64,000 bases of DNA from the NCBI RefSeq assembly GCF_964656455.1, contig NW_027555008.1:124001-188000 (forward strand), read 5' to 3'. The notes under the pieces are model-generated. The model ran no database searches, had not been told where the DNA came from, and saw only the letters and a program-made list of their open reading frames with translations. Numbering within the stretch: position 1 is the first letter of the stretch; the number at the start of each line of letters is the position of its first letter. The position numbers were made by a program, and so were the translations under genes. Source of the stretch: Halichoerus grypus (taxonomy: Eukaryota > Chordata > Mammalia > Carnivora > Phocidae). This document shows positions 20,270-32,894 of this stretch, piece after piece.

Positions 20270-22794
20270 GTGAGAGCCTGGGGAACGGGTTGCATTCATA
20301 ACCCAGAGGGAGAAACAGGCCAGTGCAGAAGGCACCTCTCGAACCAGCTGTCGTTTCAAGAAACTAGCATTCCTCTTGCACGGGTTTGGGGAGGTCTAAA
20401 ATGCAGGCACCTCCCTCGAAGGAACGATAGTGTAGAGAAACCGTACTTTAGCTACCAACGAACTGTCTGAAGGAGAATGCACTTTACGGTGTACCACGGG
20501 TGAGAGCCCGGGGAACGGGTTCCATACGTAGCACGGAGGGAGAAACAGGCCGGTGCAGAAAGCACCTCTCGAACCAGCTCCAGTTTCATGAAACTAGCAT
20601 TCCTCTTGCCCGGGTGTGTGGAGCTTTAATATGCAGGCACCTCCCTCGAAGGAACGACAGTGTAGAGAAACCGTCCTTTAGCTACGGTCCACCTCTCTGC
20701 AGGAGAAAGCAGTTTACGTTGTCCACGGGTGAGAAACTGCGGAACGAGTTGCATACATAACACGGAGCGAGAAACAGGCCGTTGCAGACGGCCCCTCTCG
20801 AGCCAGCTCTAGTTTCATGGAACTAGCATTCCACTTGCACGGGTGTGTGCAGGTCTAAAATACAGGCACCTCCCTCGAAGGAAAAACAGTGTAGAGAAAC
20901 CGTGCTTTAGCTACCGTCCACCTCTCTGAAGGAGGAAGCAGTTTACCGTGTACTGTGGGTGAGGGCCTGGGGAGCGGGTTCCATATGTAAATCCGAGGGA
21001 GACACAGGCCGGTGCAGAAGGTACTTCTCGAACGAGCTCCAGTTTCACGAATGTAGCATTCCTCTTACACGGGTGTGTGGAGGTCTAATATCCAGGCACC
21101 TCCCTCGAAGGAACAACAGTGTGGAGAAAACGTGCTTTAGCTACCGTCCAGCTCTGTGAAGGAGAAAGCAGTTTACGGTGTACCAGGAGTGAGAGCCTGG
21201 GAAACGGGTTGCATTCATAACCCGGAGGGAGAAGCAGGCCGGTGCAGAAGGCACCTCTCGAACCAGCTGTCGTTTCAAGAAACTAGCATTCCTCTTGCAC
21301 GGGTGTGTGGAGCTTTAATATGCAGGCACCTCCCTCGAAGGAACAACAGTGTAGAGAAACCGTACTTTAGCTACTACGAACTCTCTGAAGCAGAATGCAC
21401 TTTACGGTGTACCATGGGTGAGAGCCCGGGGATCGGGTTCCATACATAGCACGAAGGGAGAAACAGGCCTCTGCAGAAAGAACCTCTCGAACCAGCTCCA
21501 GTTTCATGAAACTAGCATTCCTCTTGCACGGGTGTGTGGAGCATTAATATGCAGGCACCTCCCTCGAAGGAACGACAGTGTAGAGAAACTGTCCTTTAGC
21601 TACCTTCCACCTCTCTGCAAGAGAAAGCTGTTTACGTTATCCACGGGTGAGAACCTGGGGAACGAGTTCCATACATAACACGCAGCTAGAAACAGGCTGT
21701 TGCAGACGGCCCCTCTCGAGCCAGCTCTAGTTTCATGGAACTAGCATTCCACTTGCACGGGTGTGTGGAGGTCTAAAATGCAGGCACCTCCCTCGAAGGA
21801 ACAACAGTGCAGAGAAACCGTGCTTTAGCTAGCGTCCACCTCTCTGAAGGAGGAAGCAGTTTACCGTGTACTCTGGGTGAGAGCCTGGGGAACGGGTTCC
21901 ATACGTAAATCCGAGGAAGAGACAGGCCGGTGCAGAAGGTACTTCTCGAAAGAGCTCCAGTTTCATGAATGTAGCATTCCTCTTACACGGGTGTGTGGAG
22001 GTCTAATATCCAGGCACCTCCCTCGAAGGAACAACAGTGTGGAGAAAACGTGCTTTAGCTACCGTCCACCTCTCTGAAGGAGAAAACAGTTTACCTTGTA
22101 CCAGGGGTGAGAGCCTGGGGAACGGGTTGCATTCATAACCCGGAGGGAGAAACAGGCCGGTGCAGAAGGCACCTCTCGAACCAGCTGTCGTTTCAAGAAA
22201 CTAGCATTCCTCTTGCACGGGTGTGTGGAGCTTTAATATGCAGGCACCTCCCTCGAAGGAACGACAGTGTAGAGAAACCGTACTTTAGCTACTCGGAACT
22301 CTCTGAAGCAGAATGCAGTTTACGGTGTACCATGGGTGAGAGCCCGGGGAACGGGTTCCATACATAGCACGGAGGGAGAAACAGGCCTGTGCAGAAAGCA
22401 CCTCTCGAACCAGCTCCAGTTGCATGAAACTAGCATTCCTCTTGCCCGGCTGTGTGGAGCTTTAACATGCAGGCACCTCCCTCGAAGGAACGACAGTGTA
22501 GAGAAACTCTCCTTTAGCTACCTTCCACCTCTCTGCAAGAGAAAGCAGTTTACGTTATCCACAGGTGAGAACCTGGGGAACGAGTTCCATACATAACACG
22601 GAGCTAGAAACAGGCTGTTGCAGACGGCCCCTCTCGAGCCAGCTCTAGTTTCATGGAACTAGCATTCCACTTGCACGGGTGTGTGGAGGTCTCAAATGCA
22701 GGCACCTCCCTCGAAGGAACAACAGTGTAGAGAAACCGTGCTTTAGCTAGCGTCCACCTCTCTGACGGAGAAAACTGTGTACCTTGTACCAGGG
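20270..22794 (+). repeat. 11-mer HOR, block copy 3 of 8
   Basis: This copy has the full A-K order at the reference spacing. I saw no private changes that stand out, so it serves as a consensus for this amplification block. Confidence 0.94.
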
Positions 22795-25319
22795 GTGAGA
22801 GCCTGGGGAACGGGTTGCATTCATAACCCAGAGGGAGAAACAGGCCAGTGCAGAAGGCACCTCTCGAACCAGCTGTCGTTTCAAGAAACTAGCATTCCTC
22901 TTGCACGGGTTTGGGGAGGTCTAAAATGCAGGCACCTCCCTCGAAGGAACGATAGTGTAGAGAAACCGTACTTTAGCTACCAACGAACTGTCTGAAGGAG
23001 AATGCACTTTACGGTGTACCACGGGTGAGAGCCCGGGGAACGGGTTCCATACGTAGCACGGAGGGAGAAACAGGCCGGTGCAGAAAGCACCTCTCGAACC
23101 AGCTCCAGTTTCATGAAACTAGCATTCCTCTTGCCCGGGTGTGTGGAGCTTTAATATGCAGGCACCTCCCTCGAAGGAACGACAGTGTAGAGAAACCGTC
23201 CTTTAGCTACGGTCCACCTCTCTGCAGGAGAAAGCAGTTTACGTTGTCCACGGGTGAGAAACTGCGGAACGAGTTGCATACATAACACGGAGCGAGAAAC
23301 AGGCCGTTGCAGACGGCCCCTCTCGAGCCAGCTCTAGTTTCATGGAACTAGCATTCCACTTGCACGGGTGTGTGCAGGTCTAAAATACAGGCACCTCCCT
23401 CGAAGGAAAAACAGTGTAGAGAAACCGTGCTTTAGCTACCGTCCACCTCTCTGAAGGAGGAAGCAGTTTACCGTGTACTGTGGGTGAGGGCCTGGGGAGC
23501 GGGTTCCATATGTAAATCCGAGGGAGACACAGGCCGGTGCAGAAGGTACTTCTCGAACGAGCTCCAGTTTCACGAATGTAGCATTCCTCTTACACGGGTG
23601 TGTGGAGGTCTAATATCCAGGCACCTCCCTCGAAGGAACAACAGTGTGGAGAAAACGTGCTTTAGCTACCGTCCAGCTCTGTGAAGGAGAAAGCAGTTTA
23701 CGGTGTACCAGGAGTGAGAGCCTGGGAAACGGGTTGCATTCATAACCCGGAGGGAGAAGCAGGCCGGTGCAGAAGGCACCTCTCGAACCAGCTGTCGTTT
23801 CAAGAAACTAGCATTCCTCTTGCACGGGTGTGTGGAGCTTTAATATGCAGGCACCTCCCTCGAAGGAACAACAGTGTAGAGAAACCGTACTTTAGCTACT
23901 ACGAACTCTCTGAAGCAGAATGCACTTTACGGTGTACCATGGGTGAGAGCCCGGGGATCGGGTTCCATACATAGCACGAAGGGAGAAACAGGCCTCTGCA
24001 GAAAGAACCTCTCGAACCAGCTCCAGTTTCATGAAACTAGCATTCCTCTTGCACGGGTGTGTGGAGCATTAATATGCAGGCACCTCCCTCGAAGGAACGA
24101 CAGTGTAGAGAAACTGTCCTTTAGCTACCTTCCACCTCTCTGCAAGAGAAAGCTGTTTACGTTATCCACGGGTGAGAACCTGGGGAACGAGTTCCATACA
24201 TAACACGCAGCTAGAAACAGGCTGTTGCAGACGGCCCCTCTCGAGCCAGCTCTAGTTTCATGGAACTAGCATTCCACTTGCACGGGTGTGTGGAGGTCTA
24301 AAATGCAGGCACCTCCCTCGAAGGAACAACAGTGCAGAGAAACCGTGCTTTAGCTAGCGTCCACCTCTCTGAAGGAGGAAGCAGTTTACCGTGTACTCTG
24401 GGTGAGAGCCTGGGGAACGGGTTCCATACGTAAATCCGAGGAAGAGACAGGCCGGTGCAGAAGGTACTTCTCGAAAGAGCTCCAGTTTCATGAATGTAGC
24501 ATTCCTCTTACACGGGTGTGTGGAGGTCTAATATCCAGGCACCTCCCTCGAAGGAACAACAGTGTGGAGAAAACGTGCTTTAGCTACCGTCCACCTCTCT
24601 GAAGGAGAAAACAGTTTACCTTGTACCAGGGGTGAGAGCCTGGGGAACGGGTTGCATTCATAACCCGGAGGGAGAAACAGGCCGGTGCAGAAGGCACCTC
24701 TCGAACCAGCTGTCGTTTCAAGAAACTAGCATTCCTCTTGCACGGGTGTGTGGAGCTTTAATATGCAGGCACCTCCCTCGAAGGAACGACAGTGTAGAGA
24801 AACCGTACTTTAGCTACTCGGAACTCTCTGAAGCAGAATGCAGTTTACGGTGTACCATGGGTGAGAGCCCGGGGAACGGGTTCCATACATAGCACGGAGG
24901 GAGAAACAGGCCTGTGCAGAAAGCACCTCTCGAACCAGCTCCAGTTGCATGTAACTAGCATTCCTCTTGCCCGGCTGTGTGGAGCTTTAACATGCAGGCA
25001 CCTCCCTCGAAGGAACGACAGTGTAGAGAAACTCTCCTTTAGCTACCTTCCACCTCTCTGCAAGAGAAAGCAGTTTACGTTATCCACAGGTGAGAACCTG
25101 GGGAACGAGTTCCATACATAACACGGAGCTAGAAACAGGCTGTTGCAGACGGCCCCTCTCGAGCCAGCTCTAGTTTCATGGAACTAGCATTCCACTTGCA
25201 CGGGTGTGTGGAGGTCTCAAATGCAGGCACCTCCCTCGAAGGAACAACAGTGTAGAGAAACCGTGCTTTAGCTAGCGTCCACCTCTCTGACGGAGAAAAC
25301 TGTGTACCTTGTACCAGGG
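22795..25319 (+). repeat. 11-mer HOR, block copy 4 of 8
   Basis: This copy has the full A-K order. J has CATGTAACTAG with t at 24952, a change found elsewhere only at 30002, exactly 5,050 bp (two HORs) downstream. Confidence 0.94.
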
Positions 25320-27844
25320 GTGAGAGCCTGGGGAACGGGTTGCATTCATAACCCAGAGGGAGAAACAGGCCAGTGCAGAAGGCACCTCTCGAACCAGCTG
25401 TCGTTTCAAGAAACTAGCATTCCTCTTGCACGGGTTTGGGGAGGTCTAAAATGCAGGCACCTCCCTCGAAGGAACGATAGTGTAGAGAAACCGTACTTTA
25501 GCTACCAACGAACTGTCTGAAGGAGAATGCACTTTACGGTGTACCACGGGTGAGAGCCCGGGGAACGGGTTCCATACGTAGCACGGAGGGAGAAACAGGC
25601 CGGTGCAGAAAGCACCTCTCGAACCAGCTCCAGTTTCATGAAACTAGCATTCCTCTTGCCCGGGTGTGTGGAGCTTTAATATGCAGGCACCTCCCTCGAA
25701 GGAACGACAGTGTAGAGAAACCGTCCTTTAGCTACGGTCCACCTCTCTGCAGGAGAAAGCAGTTTACGTTGTCCACGGGTGAGAAACTGCGGAACGAGTT
25801 GCATACATAACACGGAGCGAGAAACAGGCCGTTGCAGACGGCCCCTCTCGAGCCAGCTCTAGTTTCATGGAACTAGCATTCCACTTGCACGGGTGTGTGC
25901 AGGTCTAAAATACAGGCACCTCCCTCGAAGGAAAAACAGTGTAGAGAAACCGTGCTTTAGCTACCGTCCACCTCTCTGAAGGAGGAAGCAGTTTACCGTG
26001 TACTGTGGGTGAGGGCCTGGGGAGCGGGTTCCATATGTAAATCCGAGGGAGACACAGGCCGGTGCAGAAGGTACTTCTCGAACGAGCTCCAGTTTCACGA
26101 ATGTAGCATTCCTCTTACACGGGTGTGTGGAGGTCTAATATCCAGGCACCTCCCTCGAAGGAACAACAGTGTGGAGAAAACGTGCTTTAGCTACCGTCCA
26201 GCTCTGTGAAGGAGAAAGCAGTTTACGGTGTACCAGGAGTGAGAGCCTGGGAAACGGGTTGCATTCATAACCCGGAGGGAGAAGCAGGCCGGTGCAGAAG
26301 GCACCTCTCGAACCAGCTGTCGTTTCAAGAAACTAGCATTCCTCTTGCATGGGTGTGTGGAGCTTTAATATGCAGGCACCTCCCTCGAAGGAACAACAGT
26401 GTAGAGAAACCGTACTTTAGCTACTACGAACTCTCTGAAGCAGAATGCACTTTACGGTGTACCATGGGTGAGAGCCCGGGGATCGGGTTCCATACATAGC
26501 ACGAAGGGAGAAACAGGCCTCTGCAGAAAGAACCTCTCGAACCAGCTCCAGTTTCATGAAACTAGCATTCCTCTTGCACGGGTGTGTGGAGCATTAATAT
26601 GCAGGCACCTCCCTCGAAGGAACGACAGTGTAGAGAAACTGTCCTTTAGCTACCTTCCACCTCTCTGCAAGAGAAAGCTGTTTACGTTATCCACGGGTGA
26701 GAACCTGGGGAACGAGTTCCATACATAACACGCAGCTAGAAACAGGCTGTTGCAGACGGCCCCTCTCGAGCCAGCTCTAGTTTCATGGAACTAGCATTCC
26801 ACTTGCACGGGTGTGTGGAGGTCTAAAATGCAGGCACCTCCCTCGAAGGAACAACAGTGCAGAGAAACCGTGCTTTAGCTAGCGTCCACCTCTCTGAAGG
26901 AGGAAGCAGTTTACCGTGTACTCTGGGTGAGAGCCTGGGGAACGGGTTCCATACGTAAATCCGAGGAAGAGACAGGCCGGTGCAGAAGGTACTTCTCGAA
27001 AGAGCTCCAGTTTCATGAATGTAGCATTCCTCTTACACGGGTGTGTGGAGGTCTAATATCCAGGCACCTCCCTCGAAGGAACAACAGTGTGGAGAAAACG
27101 TGCTTTAGCTACCGTCCACCTCTCTGAAGGAGAAAACAGTTTACCTTGTACCAGGGGTGAGAGCCTGGGGAACGGGTTGCATTCATAACCCGGAGGGAGA
27201 AACAGGCCGGTGCAGAAGGCACCTCTCGAACCAGCTGTCGTTTCAAGAAACTAGCATTCCTCTTGCACGGGTGTGTGGAGCTTTAATATGCAGGCACCTC
27301 CCTCGAAGGAACGACAGTGTAGAGAAACCGTACTTTAGCTACTCGGAACTCTCTGAAGCAGAATGCAGTTTACGGTGTACCATGGGTGAGAGCCCGGGGA
27401 ACGGGTTCCATACATAGCACGGAGGGAGAAACAGGCCTGTGCAGAAAGCACCTCTCGAACCAGCTCCAGTTGCATGAAACTAGCATTCCTCTTGCCCGGC
27501 TGTGTGGAGCTTTAACATGCAGGCACCTCCCTCGAAGGAACGACAGTGTAGAGAAACTCTCCTTTAGCTACCTTCCACCTCTCTGCAAGAGAAAGCAGTT
27601 TACGTTATCCACAGGTGAGAACCTGGGGAACGAGTTCCATACATAACACGGAGCTAGAAACAGGCTGTTGCAGACGGCCCCTCTCGAGCCAGCTCTAGTT
27701 TCATGGAACTAGCATTCCACTTGCACGGGTGTGTGGAGGTCTCAAATGCAGGCACCTCCCTCGAAGGAACAACAGTGTAGAGAAACCGTGCTTTAGCTAG
27801 CGTCCACCTCTCTGACGGAGAAAACTGTGTACCTTGTACCAGGG
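25320..27844 (+). repeat. 11-mer HOR, block copy 5 of 8
   Basis: This copy has the full A-K order. E has GCATGGGTGTG with t at 26350, repeated only at 31400, again exactly 5,050 bp downstream. It forms the second half of a duplicated two-HOR block with the preceding copy. Confidence 0.94.
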
Positions 27845-30369
27845 GTGAGAGCCTGGGGAACGGGTTGCATTCATAACCCAGAGGGAGAAACAGGCCAGTG
27901 CAGAAGGCACCTCTCGAACCAGCTGTCGTTTCAAGAAACTAGCATTCCTCTTGCACGGGTTTGGGGAGGTCTAAAATGCAGGCACCTCCCTCGAAGGAAC
28001 GATAGTGTAGAGAAACCGTACTTTAGCTACCAACGAACTGTCTGAAGGAGAATGCACTTTACGGTGTACCACGGGTGAGAGCCCGGGGAACGGGTTCCAT
28101 ACGTAGCACGGAGGGAGAAACAGGCCGGTGCAGAAAGCACCTCTCGAACCAGCTCCAGTTTCATGAAACTAGCATTCCTCTTGCCCGGGTGTGTGGAGCT
28201 TTAATATGCAGGCACCTCCCTCGAAGGAACGACAGTGTAGAGAAACCGTCCTTTAGCTACGGTCCACCTCTCTGCAGGAGAAAGCAGTTTACGTTGTCCA
28301 CGGGTGAGAAACTGCGGAACGAGTTGCATACATAACACGGAGCGAGAAACAGGCCGTTGCAGACGGCCCCTCTCGAGCCAGCTCTAGTTTCATGGAACTA
28401 GCATTCCACTTGCACGGGTGTGTGCAGGTCTAAAATACAGGCACCTCCCTCGAAGGAAAAACAGTGTAGAGAAACCGTGCTTTAGCTACCGTCCACCTCT
28501 CTGAAGGAGGAAGCAGTTTACCGTGTACTGTGGGTGAGGGCCTGGGGAGCGGGTTCCATATGTAAATCCGAGGGAGACACAGGCCGGTGCAGAAGGTACT
28601 TCTCGAACGAGCTCCAGTTTCACGAATGTAGCATTCCTCTTACACGGGTGTGTGGAGGTCTAATATCCAGGCACCTCCCTCGAAGGAACAACAGTGTGGA
28701 GAAAACGTGCTTTAGCTACCGTCCAGCTCTGTGAAGGAGAAAGCAGTTTACGGTGTACCAGGAGTGAGAGCCTGGGAAACGGGTTGCATTCATAACCCGG
28801 AGGGAGAAGCAGGCCGGTGCAGAAGGCACCTCTCGAACCAGCTGTCGTTTCAAGAAACTAGCATTCCTCTTGCACGGGTGTGTGGAGCTTTAATATGCAG
28901 GCACCTCCCTCGAAGGAACAACAGTGTAGAGAAACCGTACTTTAGCTACTACGAACTCTCTGAAGCAGAATGCACTTTACGGTGTACCATGGGTGAGAGC
29001 CCGGGGATCGGGTTCCATACATAGCACGAAGGGAGAAACAGGCCTCTGCAGAAAGAACCTCTCGAACCAGCTCCAGTTTCATGAAACTAGCATTCCTCTT
29101 GCACGGGTGTGTGGAGCATTAATATGCAGGCACCTCCCTCGAAGGAACGACAGTGTAGAGAAACTGTCCTTTAGCTACCTTCCACCTCTCTGCAAGAGAA
29201 AGCTGTTTACGTTATCCACGGGTGAGAACCTGGGGAACGAGTTCCATACATAACACGCAGCTAGAAACAGGCTGTTGCAGACGGCCCCTCTCGAGCCAGC
29301 TCTAGTTTCATGGAACTAGCATTCCACTTGCACGGGTGTGTGGAGGTCTAAAATGCAGGCACCTCCCTCGAAGGAACAACAGTGCAGAGAAACCGTGCTT
29401 TAGCTAGCGTCCACCTCTCTGAAGGAGGAAGCAGTTTACCGTGTACTCTGGGTGAGAGCCTGGGGAACGGGTTCCATACGTAAATCCGAGGAAGAGACAG
29501 GCCGGTGCAGAAGGTACTTCTCGAAAGAGCTCCAGTTTCATGAATGTAGCATTCCTCTTACACGGGTGTGTGGAGGTCTAATATCCAGGCACCTCCCTCG
29601 AAGGAACAACAGTGTGGAGAAAACGTGCTTTAGCTACCGTCCACCTCTCTGAAGGAGAAAACAGTTTACCTTGTACCAGGGGTGAGAGCCTGGGGAACGG
29701 GTTGCATTCATAACCCGGAGGGAGAAACAGGCCGGTGCAGAAGGCACCTCTCGAACCAGCTGTCGTTTCAAGAAACTAGCATTCCTCTTGCACGGGTGTG
29801 TGGAGCTTTAATATGCAGGCACCTCCCTCGAAGGAACGACAGTGTAGAGAAACCGTACTTTAGCTACTCGGAACTCTCTGAAGCAGAATGCAGTTTACGG
29901 TGTACCATGGGTGAGAGCCCGGGGAACGGGTTCCATACATAGCACGGAGGGAGAAACAGGCCTGTGCAGAAAGCACCTCTCGAACCAGCTCCAGTTGCAT
30001 GTAACTAGCATTCCTCTTGCCCGGCTGTGTGGAGCTTTAACATGCAGGCACCTCCCTCGAAGGAACGACAGTGTAGAGAAACTCTCCTTTAGCTACCTTC
30101 CACCTCTCTGCAAGAGAAAGCAGTTTACGTTATCCACAGGTGAGAACCTGGGGAACGAGTTCCATACATAACACGGAGCTAGAAACAGGCTGTTGCAGAC
30201 GGCCCCTCTCGAGCCAGCTCTAGTTTCATGGAACTAGCATTCCACTTGCACGGGTGTGTGGAGGTCTCAAATGCAGGCACCTCCCTCGAAGGAACAACAG
30301 TGTAGAGAAACCGTGCTTTAGCTAGCGTCCACCTCTCTGACGGAGAAAACTGTGTACCTTGTACCAGGG
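27845..30369 (+). repeat. 11-mer HOR, block copy 6 of 8
   Basis: This copy has the full A-K order. It shares t at 30002 with the copy two units upstream and lacks the E variant of the copy immediately before it. Its affinity alternates, as expected if the amplified unit was a pair of HORs. Confidence 0.94.
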
Positions 30370-32894
30370 GTGAGAGCCTGGGGAACGGGTTGCATTCATA
30401 ACCCAGAGGGAGAAACAGGCCAGTGCAGAAGGCACCTCTCGAACCAGCTGTCGTTTCAAGAAACTAGCATTCCTCTTGCACGGGTTTGGGGAGGTCTAAA
30501 ATGCAGGCACCTCCCTCGAAGGAACGATAGTGTAGAGAAACCGTACTTTAGCTACCAACGAACTGTCTGAAGGAGAATGCACTTTACGGTGTACCACGGG
30601 TGAGAGCCCGGGGAACGGGTTCCATACGTAGCACGGAGGGAGAAACAGGCCGGTGCAGAAAGCACCTCTCGAACCAGCTCCAGTTTCATGAAACTAGCAT
30701 TCCTCTTGCCCGGGTGTGTGGAGCTTTAATATGCAGGCACCTCCCTCGAAGGAACGACAGTGTAGAGAAACCGTCCTTTAGCTACGGTCCACCTCTCTGC
30801 AGGAGAAAGCAGTTTACGTTGTCCACGGGTGAGAAACTGCGGAACGAGTTGCATACATAACACGGAGCGAGAAACAGGCCGTTGCAGACGGCCCCTCTCG
30901 AGCCAGCTCTAGTTTCATGGAACTAGCATTCCACTTGCACGGGTGTGTGCAGGTCTAAAATACAGGCACCTCCCTCGAAGGAAAAACAGTGTAGAGAAAC
31001 CGTGCTTTAGCTACCGTCCACCTCTCTGAAGGAGGAAGCAGTTTACCGTGTACTGTGGGTGAGGGCCTGGGGAGCGGGTTCCATATGTAAATCCGAGGGA
31101 GACACAGGCCGGTGCAGAAGGTACTTCTCGAACGAGCTCCAGTTTCACGAATGTAGCATTCCTCTTACACGGGTGTGTGGAGGTCTAATATCCAGGCACC
31201 TCCCTCGAAGGAACAACAGTGTGGAGAAAACGTGCTTTAGCTACCGTCCAGCTCTGTGAAGGAGAAAGCAGTTTACGGTGTACCAGGAGTGAGAGCCTGG
31301 GAAACGGGTTGCATTCATAACCCGGAGGGAGAAGCAGGCCGGTGCAGAAGGCACCTCTCGAACCAGCTGTCGTTTCAAGAAACTAGCATTCCTCTTGCAT
31401 GGGTGTGTGGAGCTTTAATATGCAGGCACCTCCCTCGAAGGAACAACAGTGTAGAGAAACCGTACTTTAGCTACTACGAACTCTCTGAAGCAGAATGCAC
31501 TTTACGGTGTACCATGGGTGAGAGCCCGGGGATCGGGTTCCATACATAGCACGAAGGGAGAAACAGGCCTCTGCAGAAAGAACCTCTCGAACCAGCTCCA
31601 GTTTCATGAAACTAGCATTCCTCTTGCACGGGTGTGTGGAGCATTAATATGCAGGCACCTCCCTCGAAGGAACGACAGTGTAGAGAAACTGTCCTTTAGC
31701 TACCTTCCACCTCTCTGCAAGAGAAAGCTGTTTACGTTATCCACGGGTGAGAACCTGGGGAACGAGTTCCATACATAACACGCAGCTAGAAACAGGCTGT
31801 TGCAGACGGCCCCTCTCGAGCCAGCTCTAGTTTCATGGAACTAGCATTCCACTTGCACGGGTGTGTGGAGGTCTAAAATGCAGGCACCTCCCTCGAAGGA
31901 ACAACAGTGCAGAGAAACCGTGCTTTAGCTAGCGTCCACCTCTCTGAAGGAGGAAGCAGTTTACCGTGTACTCTGGGTGAGAGCCTGGGGAACGGGTTCC
32001 ATACGTAAATCCGAGGAAGAGACAGGCCGGTGCAGAAGGTACTTCTCGAAAGAGCTCCAGTTTCATGAATGTAGCATTCCTCTTACACGGGTGTGTGGAG
32101 GTCTAATATCCAGGCACCTCCCTCGAAGGAACAACAGTGTGGAGAAAACGTGCTTTAGCTACCGTCCACCTCTCTGAAGGAGAAAACAGTTTACCTTGTA
32201 CCAGGGGTGAGAGCCTGGGGAACGGGTTGCATTCATAACCCGGAGGGAGAAACAGGCCGGTGCAGAAGGCACCTCTCGAACCAGCTGTCGTTTCAAGAAA
32301 CTAGCATTCCTCTTGCACGGGTGTGTGGAGCTTTAATATGCAGGCACCTCCCTCGAAGGAACGACAGTGTAGAGAAACCGTACTTTAGCTACTCGGAACT
32401 CTCTGAAGCAGAATGCAGTTTACGGTGTACCATGGGTGAGAGCCCGGGGAACGGGTTCCATACATAGCACGGAGGGAGAAACAGGCCTGTGCAGAAAGCA
32501 CCTCTCGAACCAGCTCCAGTTGCATGAAACTAGCATTCCTCTTGCCCGGCTGTGTGGAGCTTTAACATGCAGGCACCTCCCTCGAAGGAACGACAGTGTA
32601 GAGAAACTCTCCTTTAGCTACCTTCCACCTCTCTGCAAGAGAAAGCAGTTTACGTTATCCACAGGTGAGAACCTGGGGAACGAGTTCCATACATAACACG
32701 GAGCTAGAAACAGGCTGTTGCAGACGGCCCCTCTCGAGCCAGCTCTAGTTTCATGGAACTAGCATTCCACTTGCACGGGTGTGTGGAGGTCTCAAATGCA
32801 GGCACCTCCCTCGAAGGAACAACAGTGTAGAGAAACCGTGCTTTAGCTAGCGTCCACCTCTCTGACGGAGAAAACTGTGTACCTTGTACCAGGG
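30370..32894 (+). repeat. 11-mer HOR, block copy 7 of 8
   Basis: This copy has the full A-K order. E has t at 31400, matching 26350. It is the last member of the nearly identical run that begins at 15220. Confidence 0.94.
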
